A stretch of DNA of 20,787 bases, from contig CACIWH010000008.1 of the NCBI GenBank assembly GCA_902590295.1, positions 1 through 20,787 of the forward strand. Direction: 5' to 3'. The position numbers and the translations under genes were made by a program. The notes beneath the pieces are model-generated. The model was not told the origin of the DNA, searched no databases, and saw nothing but the letters and a program-made list of their open reading frames with translations. The DNA is from an uncultured Pelagibacteraceae bacterium. Lineage in GTDB: Bacteria > Pseudomonadota > Alphaproteobacteria > Pelagibacterales > Pelagibacteraceae. Below, one piece after another: positions 1 to 6,811 of this stretch (within the stretch, counting starts at the first letter, position 1; each line of letters starts with the position of its first letter).

Positions 1-261
1 AGAATGATATCAAAAAAAATGACGGCATTTGATTTTTATGGTCCAACGTGTGATAGCATGGATTACATGAAAGGTCCTTTTATACTTCCAAACAATATAA
101 AGGAAAATGATTACATAGAACTAGGACAACTTGGTGCTTATGGTCTTACATTTAGAACACAGTTTAATGGTTTTTATTCTGACAAAATTTTTGAAGTTGA
201 AGATGAGCCTGTAATGACTATGTATGATAAAGATAAAAGCAAAAGTTATTTGGTTGCTTAA
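1..261 (+). CDS. Ornithine/lysine/arginine-type PLP decarboxylase, C-terminal fragment
   Basis: This is the last 86 codons of a fold-type III (alanine-racemase-like) PLP decarboxylase; the reading frame is already open at base 1, so the start lies outside the window. The motif GPTCDSMD carries the conserved active-site Cys (codon 49-51) and Asp that, in ornithine decarboxylase, reach into the partner subunit of the dimer. It is followed by IELGQLGAYG and a FNGF motif, with the Tyr that contacts PLP phosphate. Family members decarboxylate ornithine to putrescine, and some use lysine or arginine. The residues that set substrate choice lie in the missing part. The next gene starts 6 nt downstream and the following two genes convert agmatine to putrescine, so polyamine synthesis is a safe assignment, but ornithine versus arginine as substrate is open. 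Confidence 0.88.
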   Translation, partial: RMISKKMTAFDFYGPTCDSMDYMKGPFILPNNIKENDYIELGQLGAYGLTFRTQFNGFYSDKIFEVEDEPVMTMYDKDKSKSYLVA

Positions 262-267
262 AATCCT

Positions 268-1302
268 GTGAAAAAAACCCTAGGTCATAACAGTAAAAAA
301 GATTTTCTAAATAAACCAGTTGAACATATTGATATAACGAAGTTTGATGCAAGACCTATAATTTCTTCAATGGAAAAAATGTCTTTTGTATCTCGAGAGA
401 CAGCTAATGCTGCAAAAATCTATAATGAAATGCTAAGTGAAAAGGATTGTGCTATTTTTTTGACATTAGCAGGTTCAACATCTGCAGCTGGATGCATGCA
501 TATTTATAGAGATTTAGTTAAATATAATATGGTCGATGCAATAGTCGCAACTGGAGCATCGATTATTGACATGGATTTTTTTGAGGCCTTAGGTTTTAAA
601 CATTATCAAGGCTCTCAGTTTCAAGATGACGCTGAATTAAGAAAAAATTATATCGATAGAATATATGACACTTATATTGATGAGGAGGAACTACAACATT
701 GTGATAAAGTAATTGGAGAAATTGCTGATTCACTTGAACCACGACCCTACACATCAAGAGAATTTATCTTTGAACTTGGCAAATATTTAAAAAAAAATGC
801 AAAGAAAAAAGGTTCTTTAATTGAAATGTCATATGACTACCACGTACCCATATTTTGTCCTGCATTCACAGACTCAAGTGCCGGGTTTGGGCTAGTAATG
901 CATCAAGAAAAGAATCCAAAAAAACATATGACTATCGATTCAATAAGAGAATTTAGAGAATTAACTGAGATAAAGATAAGGTCCGAAGGGTCAGGCTTAT
1001 TTATGATTGGTGGAGGCGTGCCGAAAAATTTTATTCAAGATACAGTAATTTGTGCAGAACTATTGGGTAAAGATGTAGACATGCATAAATATGCAATTCA
1101 ATTAACAGTCGCTGATTCTAGAGATGGAGCCTGTAGCAGTTCCACTTTAAAAGAGGCAAGCTCCTGGGGTAAAGTTGATACTTCTAAAGAACAAATGGTT
1201 TTTGCTGAAGCTACAAGTGTATTACCTCTTATAGTGAGTGATGCTTACCATAGGGGTGAGTGGAAAAAAAGGAAAAGAAAAAACTTCTCAAAATTATTTT
1301 GA
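268..1302 (+). CDS. Deoxyhypusine synthase family protein (probable homospermidine-synthase-type enzyme)
   Basis: The 344-residue protein matches the deoxyhypusine synthase family throughout: an NAD-binding fold with LAGSTSAAG (67-75) and VATGASIIDMDF (93-104), then CPAFTDSSAGFG (197-208), IGGGVPKNF (247-255) and SSWGKV (298-303). Lys302 in WGK corresponds to the catalytic lysine that forms the imine with the aminobutyl group. The eukaryotic enzyme modifies eIF5A, which bacteria lack. Bacterial homologues such as SpeY of Anabaena are needed for homospermidine synthesis, so an NAD-dependent aminobutyl transfer onto putrescine is the likely reaction here. The His-His after GGGVxK in the human enzyme is Asn-Phe here. 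The start is GTG at 268, 6 nt after the preceding stop; the next in-frame ATG (residue 36) would remove conserved sequence. It lies between a decarboxylase gene and aguB in what looks like one operon. Family is certain; substrate is inferred. Confidence 0.88.
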   Translation: MKKTLGHNSKKDFLNKPVEHIDITKFDARPIISSMEKMSFVSRETANAAKIYNEMLSEKDCAIFLTLAGSTSAAGCMHIYRDLVKYNMVDAIVATGASIIDMDFFEALGFKHYQGSQFQDDAELRKNYIDRIYDTYIDEEELQHCDKVIGEIADSLEPRPYTSREFIFELGKYLKKNAKKKGSLIEMSYDYHVPIFCPAFTDSSAGFGLVMHQEKNPKKHMTIDSIREFRELTEIKIRSEGSGLFMIGGGVPKNFIQDTVICAELLGKDVDMHKYAIQLTVADSRDGACSSSTLKEASSWGKVDTSKEQMVFAEATSVLPLIVSDAYHRGEWKKRKRKNFSKLF

Positions 1303-1306
1303 TAAA

Positions 1307-2188
1307 ATGACAAAAAAAACCAAGATTGGTTTAATTCAACTAAAAATTTCAAAAAATGTAGAATTAAACATAAAAAATTCTATTTCAAAAATTAAAGTTG
1401 CATCAAATAAAGGAGCTAAAATTATATGTGTCCCTGAACTATTTTTGTCTAAATATTTTTGTCAAACTGAAAAACATTCAAACTTTAAATTAGCCGAAAA
1501 AATTCCAAATAAAACAACTGATATTTTTTGCAAAACGGCAAAAGAATTTTCTGTTATTTTAGTTTTATCTTTGTTTGAGAAAAAAATTTCTGGAATGTAC
1601 CATAATACAGTTCTCATAATTAACGAAAAAGGAAAGATAATTAATAAATACAGAAAAATGCATATTCCTGATGACCCAGGATATTACGAAAAATTTTATT
1701 TTACACCTGGCGATCTTGGTTTTAAAAGTACTAGAACAAAGTATTGCAATATTGGATCTCTTATTTGTTGGGACCAGTGGTTTCCTGAGGCAGCAAGAAT
1801 AACAACTTTAAAAGGTGCAGATATTATTTTTTATCCTACTGCAATAGGATGGCACCCTAAAGAAAAAAAGAAATTTGGAAAAAAACAATTAGACTCGTGG
1901 ATAACTATCCAGCGATCACATGCTATTGCAAATGGTGTATATGTTGCAGCAATAAACAGAGTTGGTATTGAAAGAAACGGTAAGACCAAAATTGATTTTT
2001 GGGGCAACTCATTTGTTTCAGATCCAAGTGGTAAAATTATTGGTAAATTAGGAAATAAAAAAGATGGTGTTCTAATCACGGAAATTGATTTAAGGAAAAT
2101 TGAAAGTGCTAGACAACATTGGCCTTTTTTGAGAGATAGAAGAATTGATGCGTATAAAAGTATATTAAAAAATCCTAAAGATGAATAA
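1307..2188 (+). CDS. aguB: N-carbamoylputrescine amidase
   Basis: A 293-residue carbon-nitrogen hydrolase (nitrilase superfamily), the usual length for AguB. The Glu-Lys-Cys triad is visible: Glu44 in CVPELF, Lys117 in KYRKMHIPDDPGYYEKFYF and Cys154 in LICWDQWFPEAAR. The KMHIPDDPGYYEKFYFTPGD stretch and the C-terminal FWGNSFVSDPSG are typical of N-carbamoylputrescine amidases rather than generic nitrilases. The enzyme hydrolyses N-carbamoylputrescine to putrescine, CO2 and ammonia, the last step of the agmatine route. I chose ATG 1307, 4 nt after the stop of the previous gene. The open frame extends upstream to 1238, but that would add 23 unconserved residues overlapping the upstream gene. 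It overlaps aguA by 8 nt, so the two are probably translated together. Confidence 0.93.
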   Translation: MTKKTKIGLIQLKISKNVELNIKNSISKIKVASNKGAKIICVPELFLSKYFCQTEKHSNFKLAEKIPNKTTDIFCKTAKEFSVILVLSLFEKKISGMYHNTVLIINEKGKIINKYRKMHIPDDPGYYEKFYFTPGDLGFKSTRTKYCNIGSLICWDQWFPEAARITTLKGADIIFYPTAIGWHPKEKKKFGKKQLDSWITIQRSHAIANGVYVAAINRVGIERNGKTKIDFWGNSFVSDPSGKIIGKLGNKKDGVLITEIDLRKIESARQHWPFLRDRRIDAYKSILKNPKDE

Positions 2189-3251
2189 AGCTATAAAAAC
2201 TTGTAGCTTTATAATGCCTGGTGAATTTGAAAAACAAAAATCAGTATGGATTGTTTGGCCACATAATAAAAAAGATTGGCCAGGATATTTCAATAGTATT
2301 CCTGGAACTATTGCAAATATAATCTCTAAATTATCAATTTCACAAAAAGTAAAATTAATAATTCAAAAAAATGAAAATAAAAATGAAATTTCAAAATTAT
2401 TAAGATTAAGAGGATTTAAAAAAACCAATGTTAAATTTTATAAAATTGATACAGATAGAATATGGATTAGAGATTCTGGTCCAATTTATGTGAAAGATCA
2501 AATTACCGGTAAAAAAACAATTCTTAACTTTAAGTTTAATGGGTGGTCGAAATATCAAAATTTTAAAAAGGATAACAAAATTCCCTCTAAAATATGTGAA
2601 CTGACTAGGACAAAAAAAATAAATCCATATATAAATTATAATAAAAAAAAATATTACCCTGTCCTGGAGGGTGGAGCATTTGATGTAAATGGAAAAGGTT
2701 CAGTTTTATTAACTAAAGAATGTCTGTTAAGTAAAAAACAAGAGAGAAATCCGGGCTTAAAAAAAAAAGATTATCAGTTATTTTTAGGAAAATATCTTGG
2801 TATTAAAAACTTTATATGGCTTAATAGGGGTATTAAAGGTGACGACACTCACGGCCATATTGATGATATATCAAGATTTGTTACAAAAAACACAATAATG
2901 ACTTGTTTTGAGACAAACAAAAAAGAAAGGAATTATAAAATATTAAATGAAAATCTAAAAATTTTAAAAAATGCAAGAGATACAAATGGAGAAAAATTTA
3001 AAATAATAAAAATTCCAATGCCGAAAGCTAAATATATTAACAAAGTAAGAGTTCCAGCAACTTATCTAAATTTCTTTATTGGAAATAAGGTAATACTCCT
3101 TCCAATATATAATGATAAAAAAGATATTAAAGTTTTTAAAATTTTCAAAAGATTTTTTAATAATAGAAAAATTATTACAATTGATTGCAGTAAATTAATC
3201 TGGGGTTTTGGGGCAGTACATTGTATGACACAACAAGAGCCAGATATTTGA
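2181..3251 (+). CDS. aguA: Agmatine deiminase
   Basis: A 356-residue member of the peptidyl-arginine-deiminase-like family that hydrolyses agmatine to N-carbamoylputrescine and ammonia. Diagnostic motifs run in order: MPGEFEKQKSVWIVWPHN near the N terminus, RIWIRDSGPIYV (93-104, with a catalytic Asp), LEGGAFDVNGKGS (162-174), GDDTHGHIDDISRF (220-233, with the catalytic His) and the C-terminal GFGAVHCMTQQEPD, where Cys348 is the nucleophile. ATG 2181 lies inside the end of aguB (8-nt overlap), and the conserved N-terminal block begins about 12 residues later, so this start fits. The product feeds AguB directly. Agmatine must come from an arginine decarboxylase, which is not complete in this window. 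Its TGA stop is directly adjacent to the stop of the convergent yhhQ gene, with no space for a separate terminator. Confidence 0.95.
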   Translation: MNKAIKTCSFIMPGEFEKQKSVWIVWPHNKKDWPGYFNSIPGTIANIISKLSISQKVKLIIQKNENKNEISKLLRLRGFKKTNVKFYKIDTDRIWIRDSGPIYVKDQITGKKTILNFKFNGWSKYQNFKKDNKIPSKICELTRTKKINPYINYNKKKYYPVLEGGAFDVNGKGSVLLTKECLLSKKQERNPGLKKKDYQLFLGKYLGIKNFIWLNRGIKGDDTHGHIDDISRFVTKNTIMTCFETNKKERNYKILNENLKILKNARDTNGEKFKIIKIPMPKAKYINKVRVPATYLNFFIGNKVILLPIYNDKKDIKVFKIFKRFFNNRKIITIDCSKLIWGFGAVHCMTQQEPDI

Positions 3252-3800
3252 TTAAATAGGTTTTAAGGTTCTTAATAGTAAACGGAAAGGTATTAACATA
3301 ATTAAAGCTAAAAATATTTTTACGCCCAAGTCGCCAAGTGATAATGTTATCCAAGGTACTCCGGTTCCATAAAACGAAATAGAAAAGAATAAAAACGTAT
3401 CAACAGTTGAGCCTATTAGCGATGAAAATAAAGGAGCAACAAACCATGTTTTTCTCCTTAATCTATCAAAAACTTGAACATCTAACAATTGTGCAACTAT
3501 AAATGCTGTTCCAGACCCAATCGCTATTCTAACTGAGATTAAATCAGAAAAATTTGTAGAAAATATAAGTGTAAATAATATTCCAATTGTGAAACCAAAA
3601 TAAACAATCTTTCTAGCTATTGTTTTACCAAAAGACCTATTGGCTAAATCAGTAATTAAAAAAGCTATTGGGTAACTAAAAGCTCCGTAGGTTAAAATAT
3701 TTTCCAATCCATAATATTTGACGGGAAACTGGACTAGAAAATTTGAAATTAGAACCACAAACCCCATTAAAAGGGATAAGGTTAAAAACAACTTATTCAT
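3252..3800 (-). CDS. yhhQ: Queuosine precursor transporter (VUT family, YhhQ-like)
   Basis: A 182-residue, very hydrophobic protein with about six predicted membrane segments (roughly 4-24, 34-53, 65-82, 88-107, 122-143, 157-178). It carries family landmarks: TYGAFSYPIAFLITDLANRSFG (37-58 region), VAQLLDVQVFDRLRR and SSLIGSTVDTFLFF. The family (formerly DUF165) imports queuosine precursors: preQ0/preQ1 for E. coli YhhQ. The purine is then used for tRNA wobble-base modification. The ATG overlaps the rpmB stop codon by one base (TAATG), so it is probably translated by reinitiation from the rpmB transcript. An organism keeping this importer may salvage rather than make the queuosine precursor; that is inference, since no que genes are in the window. 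Substrate could be preQ0, preQ1 or queuine. Confidence 0.87.
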   Translation of the reverse strand: MNKLFLTLSLLMGFVVLISNFLVQFPVKYYGLENILTYGAFSYPIAFLITDLANRSFGKTIARKIVYFGFTIGILFTLIFSTNFSDLISVRIAIGSGTAFIVAQLLDVQVFDRLRRKTWFVAPLFSSLIGSTVDTFLFFSISFYGTGVPWITLSLGDLGVKIFLALIMLIPFRLLLRTLKPI

Positions 3801-4081
3801 TATGCTGATTTTTGGATTATGCTTTTTTTAATTTTTTTTAATCTTATAGATAAATTTTTTGATTTCACAGTTTTCATAAATTGATCAAAGCTTCCTTTTT
3901 TATCTATAGATCTCATTGCTGCATTAGAGACGGTTATCTTTAGTTTTTTATTTAATAATTCACTTTTAAAACTGACTTTTTTTACACTTGGTAAAAATCT
4001 TCTTTTAACCTTATTATTCGCATGACTAACCTTGTGGCCTTTCAAAGGTCTTTTTCCAGTTAATTCGCACTTCTTTGGCAT
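3800..4081 (-). CDS. rpmB: 50S ribosomal protein L28
   Basis: A 93-residue basic protein beginning MPKKCELTGKRPLKGHKVSH, the L28 signature, and continuing with NNKVKRRFLPSVKK. It is somewhat longer than the roughly 78-residue E. coli protein, as is common in alphaproteobacteria, and ends in a lysine-rich tail. L28 binds 23S rRNA in the large subunit. The ATG at 4081 is firm. No Shine-Dalgarno sequence precedes it; instead a consensus-like sigma-70 promoter ends 8 nt upstream, so the transcript should have almost no 5' leader. The downstream yhhQ start overlaps its stop codon. It stands apart from rpmG, which is often its neighbour in other bacteria. Confidence 0.97.
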   Translation of the reverse strand: MPKKCELTGKRPLKGHKVSHANNKVKRRFLPSVKKVSFKSELLNKKLKITVSNAAMRSIDKKGSFDQFMKTVKSKNLSIRLKKIKKSIIQKSA

Positions 4082-4089
4082 GAGGAGAG

Positions 4090-4118
4090 TGTATAAATGT
4101 ACATTTTGATTCAGTCAA
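4090..4118 (-). promoter_or_regulatory. Sigma-70-type promoter for rpmB
   Basis: On the minus strand a -35 element TTGACT (4113-4118) and a -10 element TATACA (4090-4095) are separated by exactly 17 bp, filling most of the 39-bp gap between the pyrD stop and the rpmB start. Transcription would be expected to start near 4082-4084, one to three bases before the rpmB ATG. This is the best-formed promoter in the window by eye. It would let rpmB-yhhQ be expressed at a higher level than the upstream lysS-pyrD pair. Confidence 0.65.
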
Positions 4119-4120
4119 GT

Positions 4121-5158
4121 TTATAATTTACCAATAATATCGGAATAATTTTTTATTTTTTTTTCCTTTAATATCTTTTTAAGTTCTTCATTAATTTTTA
4201 TCGCAATTTTAGGTCCTCTAAAAACCATGCCTGTATAAAGTTGAACAAAATTAGCCCCACTCAAAAATTTTTTGTATGCAGTTTCTCCAGATTCCACACC
4301 TCCCACACCAATAATTTTTATTTGTCCATTTAGATTTTTAAAAAAATTATTTATCAATTTATTTGATATATCGTTCAAAGGTTTGCCAGATAAACCGCCT
4401 TTCTGAAATTTTTGATGGTCTTTCAGGTTATCTCTATTTTGATCAGTAGTATTTGAAACAATCAACGCATTGACTTTATATTGTATTAATATTTTAGATA
4501 TATCTTTAACAATAGTGTTATCAATATCTGGTGAAACCTTTAAAGCAATTGGAATGTCGCTATTTAATTTTTTTTTTTCAGAAAAAATTTTATCTAATAA
4601 ATTTCCTAATTCATCTAAATTATGAAAATCTCTTAAATTTTCTGTGTTAGGTGATGAAATATTAATTGTTATATAATCTGCTAATTTATGAAATTTATTA
4701 AATCCAATTAGATAGTCTTCTACTCTATCTTTGCTGTTCCAATTTGGCCCTATGTTTACACCAAGTATACCAATTGGTTTGTTTTTTTTTATTCTATCAC
4801 TTACAACATCACTGCCTGAATTATTAAAACCAAGGCGATTTATTAAAGCTTTATCGTTCTCTAACCGAAATACTCTTGGTTTTTTGTTTCCATATTGTTT
4901 TAAAGGTGTGACTGTTCCCACCTCAACAAAACCAAAACCTAGATTAAATAATGAATTATAAACCTCAGCATCTTTGTCAAAACCAGCAGCAACCCCGATT
5001 GGATTTTTTATCTCTCTTCCAAATAATTCAGATTTTAAATATGAGACTTCTGAAATTTTTTGTTTTAAAAACAAATTTGTTTTAAGAGCCTTAATAGCTA
5101 ATGTATGTGCCAATTCAGGATCTAATTTAAATATCAATGGTCTAATTTTATCGAACAT
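4121..5158 (-). CDS. pyrD: Dihydroorotate dehydrogenase (quinone), class 2
   Basis: A 345-residue FMN enzyme that oxidises dihydroorotate to orotate with quinone as acceptor, the membrane-linked step of pyrimidine synthesis. Class 2 is shown by the N-terminal helical part (RPLIFKLDPELAHTLAIKAL) that docks to the membrane, absent from class 1. Further motifs are NPIGVAAGFDKD (52-63), GFVEVGTVTP (76-85), NRLGFNNSG (107-115), NISSPNTENLR (166-176, with the catalytic-base Ser about 169), KVSPD, VSNTT, GGLSGKPL and IIGVGGVESG. Its ATG shares one base with the lysS stop (TAATG), so the two genes form a translationally coupled pair. The 3' end abuts the rpmB promoter. Confidence 0.97.
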   Translation of the reverse strand: MFDKIRPLIFKLDPELAHTLAIKALKTNLFLKQKISEVSYLKSELFGREIKNPIGVAAGFDKDAEVYNSLFNLGFGFVEVGTVTPLKQYGNKKPRVFRLENDKALINRLGFNNSGSDVVSDRIKKNKPIGILGVNIGPNWNSKDRVEDYLIGFNKFHKLADYITINISSPNTENLRDFHNLDELGNLLDKIFSEKKKLNSDIPIALKVSPDIDNTIVKDISKILIQYKVNALIVSNTTDQNRDNLKDHQKFQKGGLSGKPLNDISNKLINNFFKNLNGQIKIIGVGGVESGETAYKKFLSGANFVQLYTGMVFRGPKIAIKINEELKKILKEKKIKNYSDIIGKL

Positions 5159-6726
5159 TAATTTATTTTCTCTTTAATAAGTGAAATCATTTCCTTTCTT
5201 CCAAAAAAACTTATGAAAAACCCTAGCCTCGGACCATTTTCTACTCCGAAAACTACCTCGTAGATTAATTTAAACCATTCTCTAAGATTTTCCTTATAAC
5301 CATTATTTTTTCCTACTGTATAAATTTCTGTTTGAATATCCTCAGGCTTCATATTGTCAGAACATTTTTCTAAGCTTGAAATTAAATCTAACAAAGCTTT
5401 TTTTTCTGAAATATTTGGTTTCTTATATTTTTTGTTTTGTTTAACGACATCGTTAAAGTATTTGATTGAATATTTTATTAAATTATTAAATATAGGAAAG
5501 TTATCTTTAGCAATGTCTTTTTTATAATTTTTTACAAATTTCCATAGCATTTCCTCAGATGTAGCATTGCTAGTTTCAACTAAATTTAAAAGCATTGAAA
5601 AACTCATGATGCTATCCTCAAAGGGAATTTTGCCGTTATGGACGTGCCATAAAGGATTGAGTAGCAACTCTCGTGCATCCTGTTTCTTACTTTTTTCGAT
5701 TAGATCTAAATATTCATCTACGGCTTTGGGTACAATTTCTTTATATAATTTTTTTGCTCTTTTTGGATTTTGATACATAAACAAGGATAAGCTTTCTGGT
5801 GAAGCATAATTAAGCCATTCTTCAATAGTTACACCGTTTCCTTTTGACTTTGAAATTTTTTCACCTTTATCATCAAGAAATAGTTCATAGGCAAAACCTG
5901 AAGGATTATTTTTTCCTAAGAGTTTAATTATTTTAGTAGATAGAATTGCACTTTCAATTAAGTCTTTTCCATACATTTCAAAATCAATATCAAGGGTATA
6001 CCATCTCATTGCCCAATCTACTTTCCACTGAAGTTTGCAATTACCATCCAAAATACTCGTCTCCAATTTTTTTCCATTATTATCAAAAATTAAAGATGAA
6101 TTTTTTTTATTTATTTCGAGAATGGGTATTTCTAAAACTTGACCTGTTTCTTCACAAATAGGCAGAAATGGTGAATATGTTTTTTGTCTTTCTTTACCTA
6201 ATGTAGGAATAATTATTTTCATTATTCCTTCGTAATTATCTAATATTTTTTTTAGTGTGTCATTAAAAAATCCAGATTTATATAAAGCCGTTGAACTCAT
6301 AAATTTATATTTGAAGCTGAATTCATCTAAAAATTTTTTAAGCATTTCGTTGTTATGTTCCCCAAAACTTTTAAATTTTCCAAACGGGTCAGGAATATCT
6401 GTAAGAGGCTTATGTAAATTTTTTTTAAGTATATCTTTGTTTGGAACGTTATCCGGTATTTTTCTCAATCCATCTAAATCATCTGAAAACGTAATAATTT
6501 CTTTTGGTAAATCTGTTAAATAATTTAAGGCGTTAACTACCATACTTGTTCTTGCAACTTCTCCAAATGTTCCAATATGGGGTAATCCTGAAGGACCATA
6601 TCCAGTCTGTAGTATTATTTTTCCTTTTTTGTCTATGTATTCTTTTCTTTCTTTAAGAATCTTTTTTGCCTCAACAAATGGCCATGAGTTTGACTTTTCT
6701 ATATCTTCTTTTTTAATATTTATCAT
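5158..6726 (-). CDS. lysS: Lysyl-tRNA synthetase, class I
   Basis: A 522-residue class I (Rossmann-fold) lysyl-tRNA synthetase, not the class II enzyme of most bacteria. It charges tRNA-Lys with lysine using ATP. The HIGH-type motif appears in GYGPSGLPHIGTFGEVART (42-60) and the KMSKS-type loop as KISKSKGN (290-297). The intervening region contains the class I LysRS landmarks SDDLDGLRKIP and DWAMRW. The C-terminal part is helical and lysine-rich, as expected for the anticodon-binding domain. I chose ATG at 6726; a TTG codon immediately upstream (6729) keeps the frame open but is less likely. Class I LysRS is normal in many alphaproteobacteria, archaea and spirochaetes. The gene overlaps pyrD by one base. 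Confidence 0.95.
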   Translation of the reverse strand: MINIKKEDIEKSNSWPFVEAKKILKERKEYIDKKGKIILQTGYGPSGLPHIGTFGEVARTSMVVNALNYLTDLPKEIITFSDDLDGLRKIPDNVPNKDILKKNLHKPLTDIPDPFGKFKSFGEHNNEMLKKFLDEFSFKYKFMSSTALYKSGFFNDTLKKILDNYEGIMKIIIPTLGKERQKTYSPFLPICEETGQVLEIPILEINKKNSSLIFDNNGKKLETSILDGNCKLQWKVDWAMRWYTLDIDFEMYGKDLIESAILSTKIIKLLGKNNPSGFAYELFLDDKGEKISKSKGNGVTIEEWLNYASPESLSLFMYQNPKRAKKLYKEIVPKAVDEYLDLIEKSKKQDARELLLNPLWHVHNGKIPFEDSIMSFSMLLNLVETSNATSEEMLWKFVKNYKKDIAKDNFPIFNNLIKYSIKYFNDVVKQNKKYKKPNISEKKALLDLISSLEKCSDNMKPEDIQTEIYTVGKNNGYKENLREWFKLIYEVVFGVENGPRLGFFISFFGRKEMISLIKEKIN

Positions 6727-6767
6727 CAATTTAAAATATCTTGTATTTTAAGAACATATTTTATTCA

Positions 6768-6773
6768 TATAAT
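6768..6773 (+). promoter_or_regulatory. Candidate -10 element for trkH
   Basis: The 85-bp gap between the divergent lysS and trkH starts contains a perfect TATAAT on the plus strand. At 17 bp upstream the hexamer is ATTTTA (6745-6750), a poor -35; TTGTAT at 6741 is too far away (21 bp). Transcription would begin near 6780, giving a leader of about 30 nt. In DNA this A+T-rich a TATAAT can occur by chance. I saw no clear promoter for lysS on the other strand. Confidence 0.4.
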
Positions 6774-6811
6774 GTTGAAATTTATTTTCCATAAAATAAT
6801 GTTCGTTAAAA

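Noticed and set aside
1238..1306. An upstream start for aguB that overlaps the previous gene by 65 nt.
   Set aside because: The added residues have no family match and ATG 1307 gives the normal AguB length.
5158..6726. Class I lysyl-tRNA synthetase as evidence of transfer from archaea.
   Set aside because: Class I LysRS is the ordinary form in many alphaproteobacteria, and base composition matches the neighbours.
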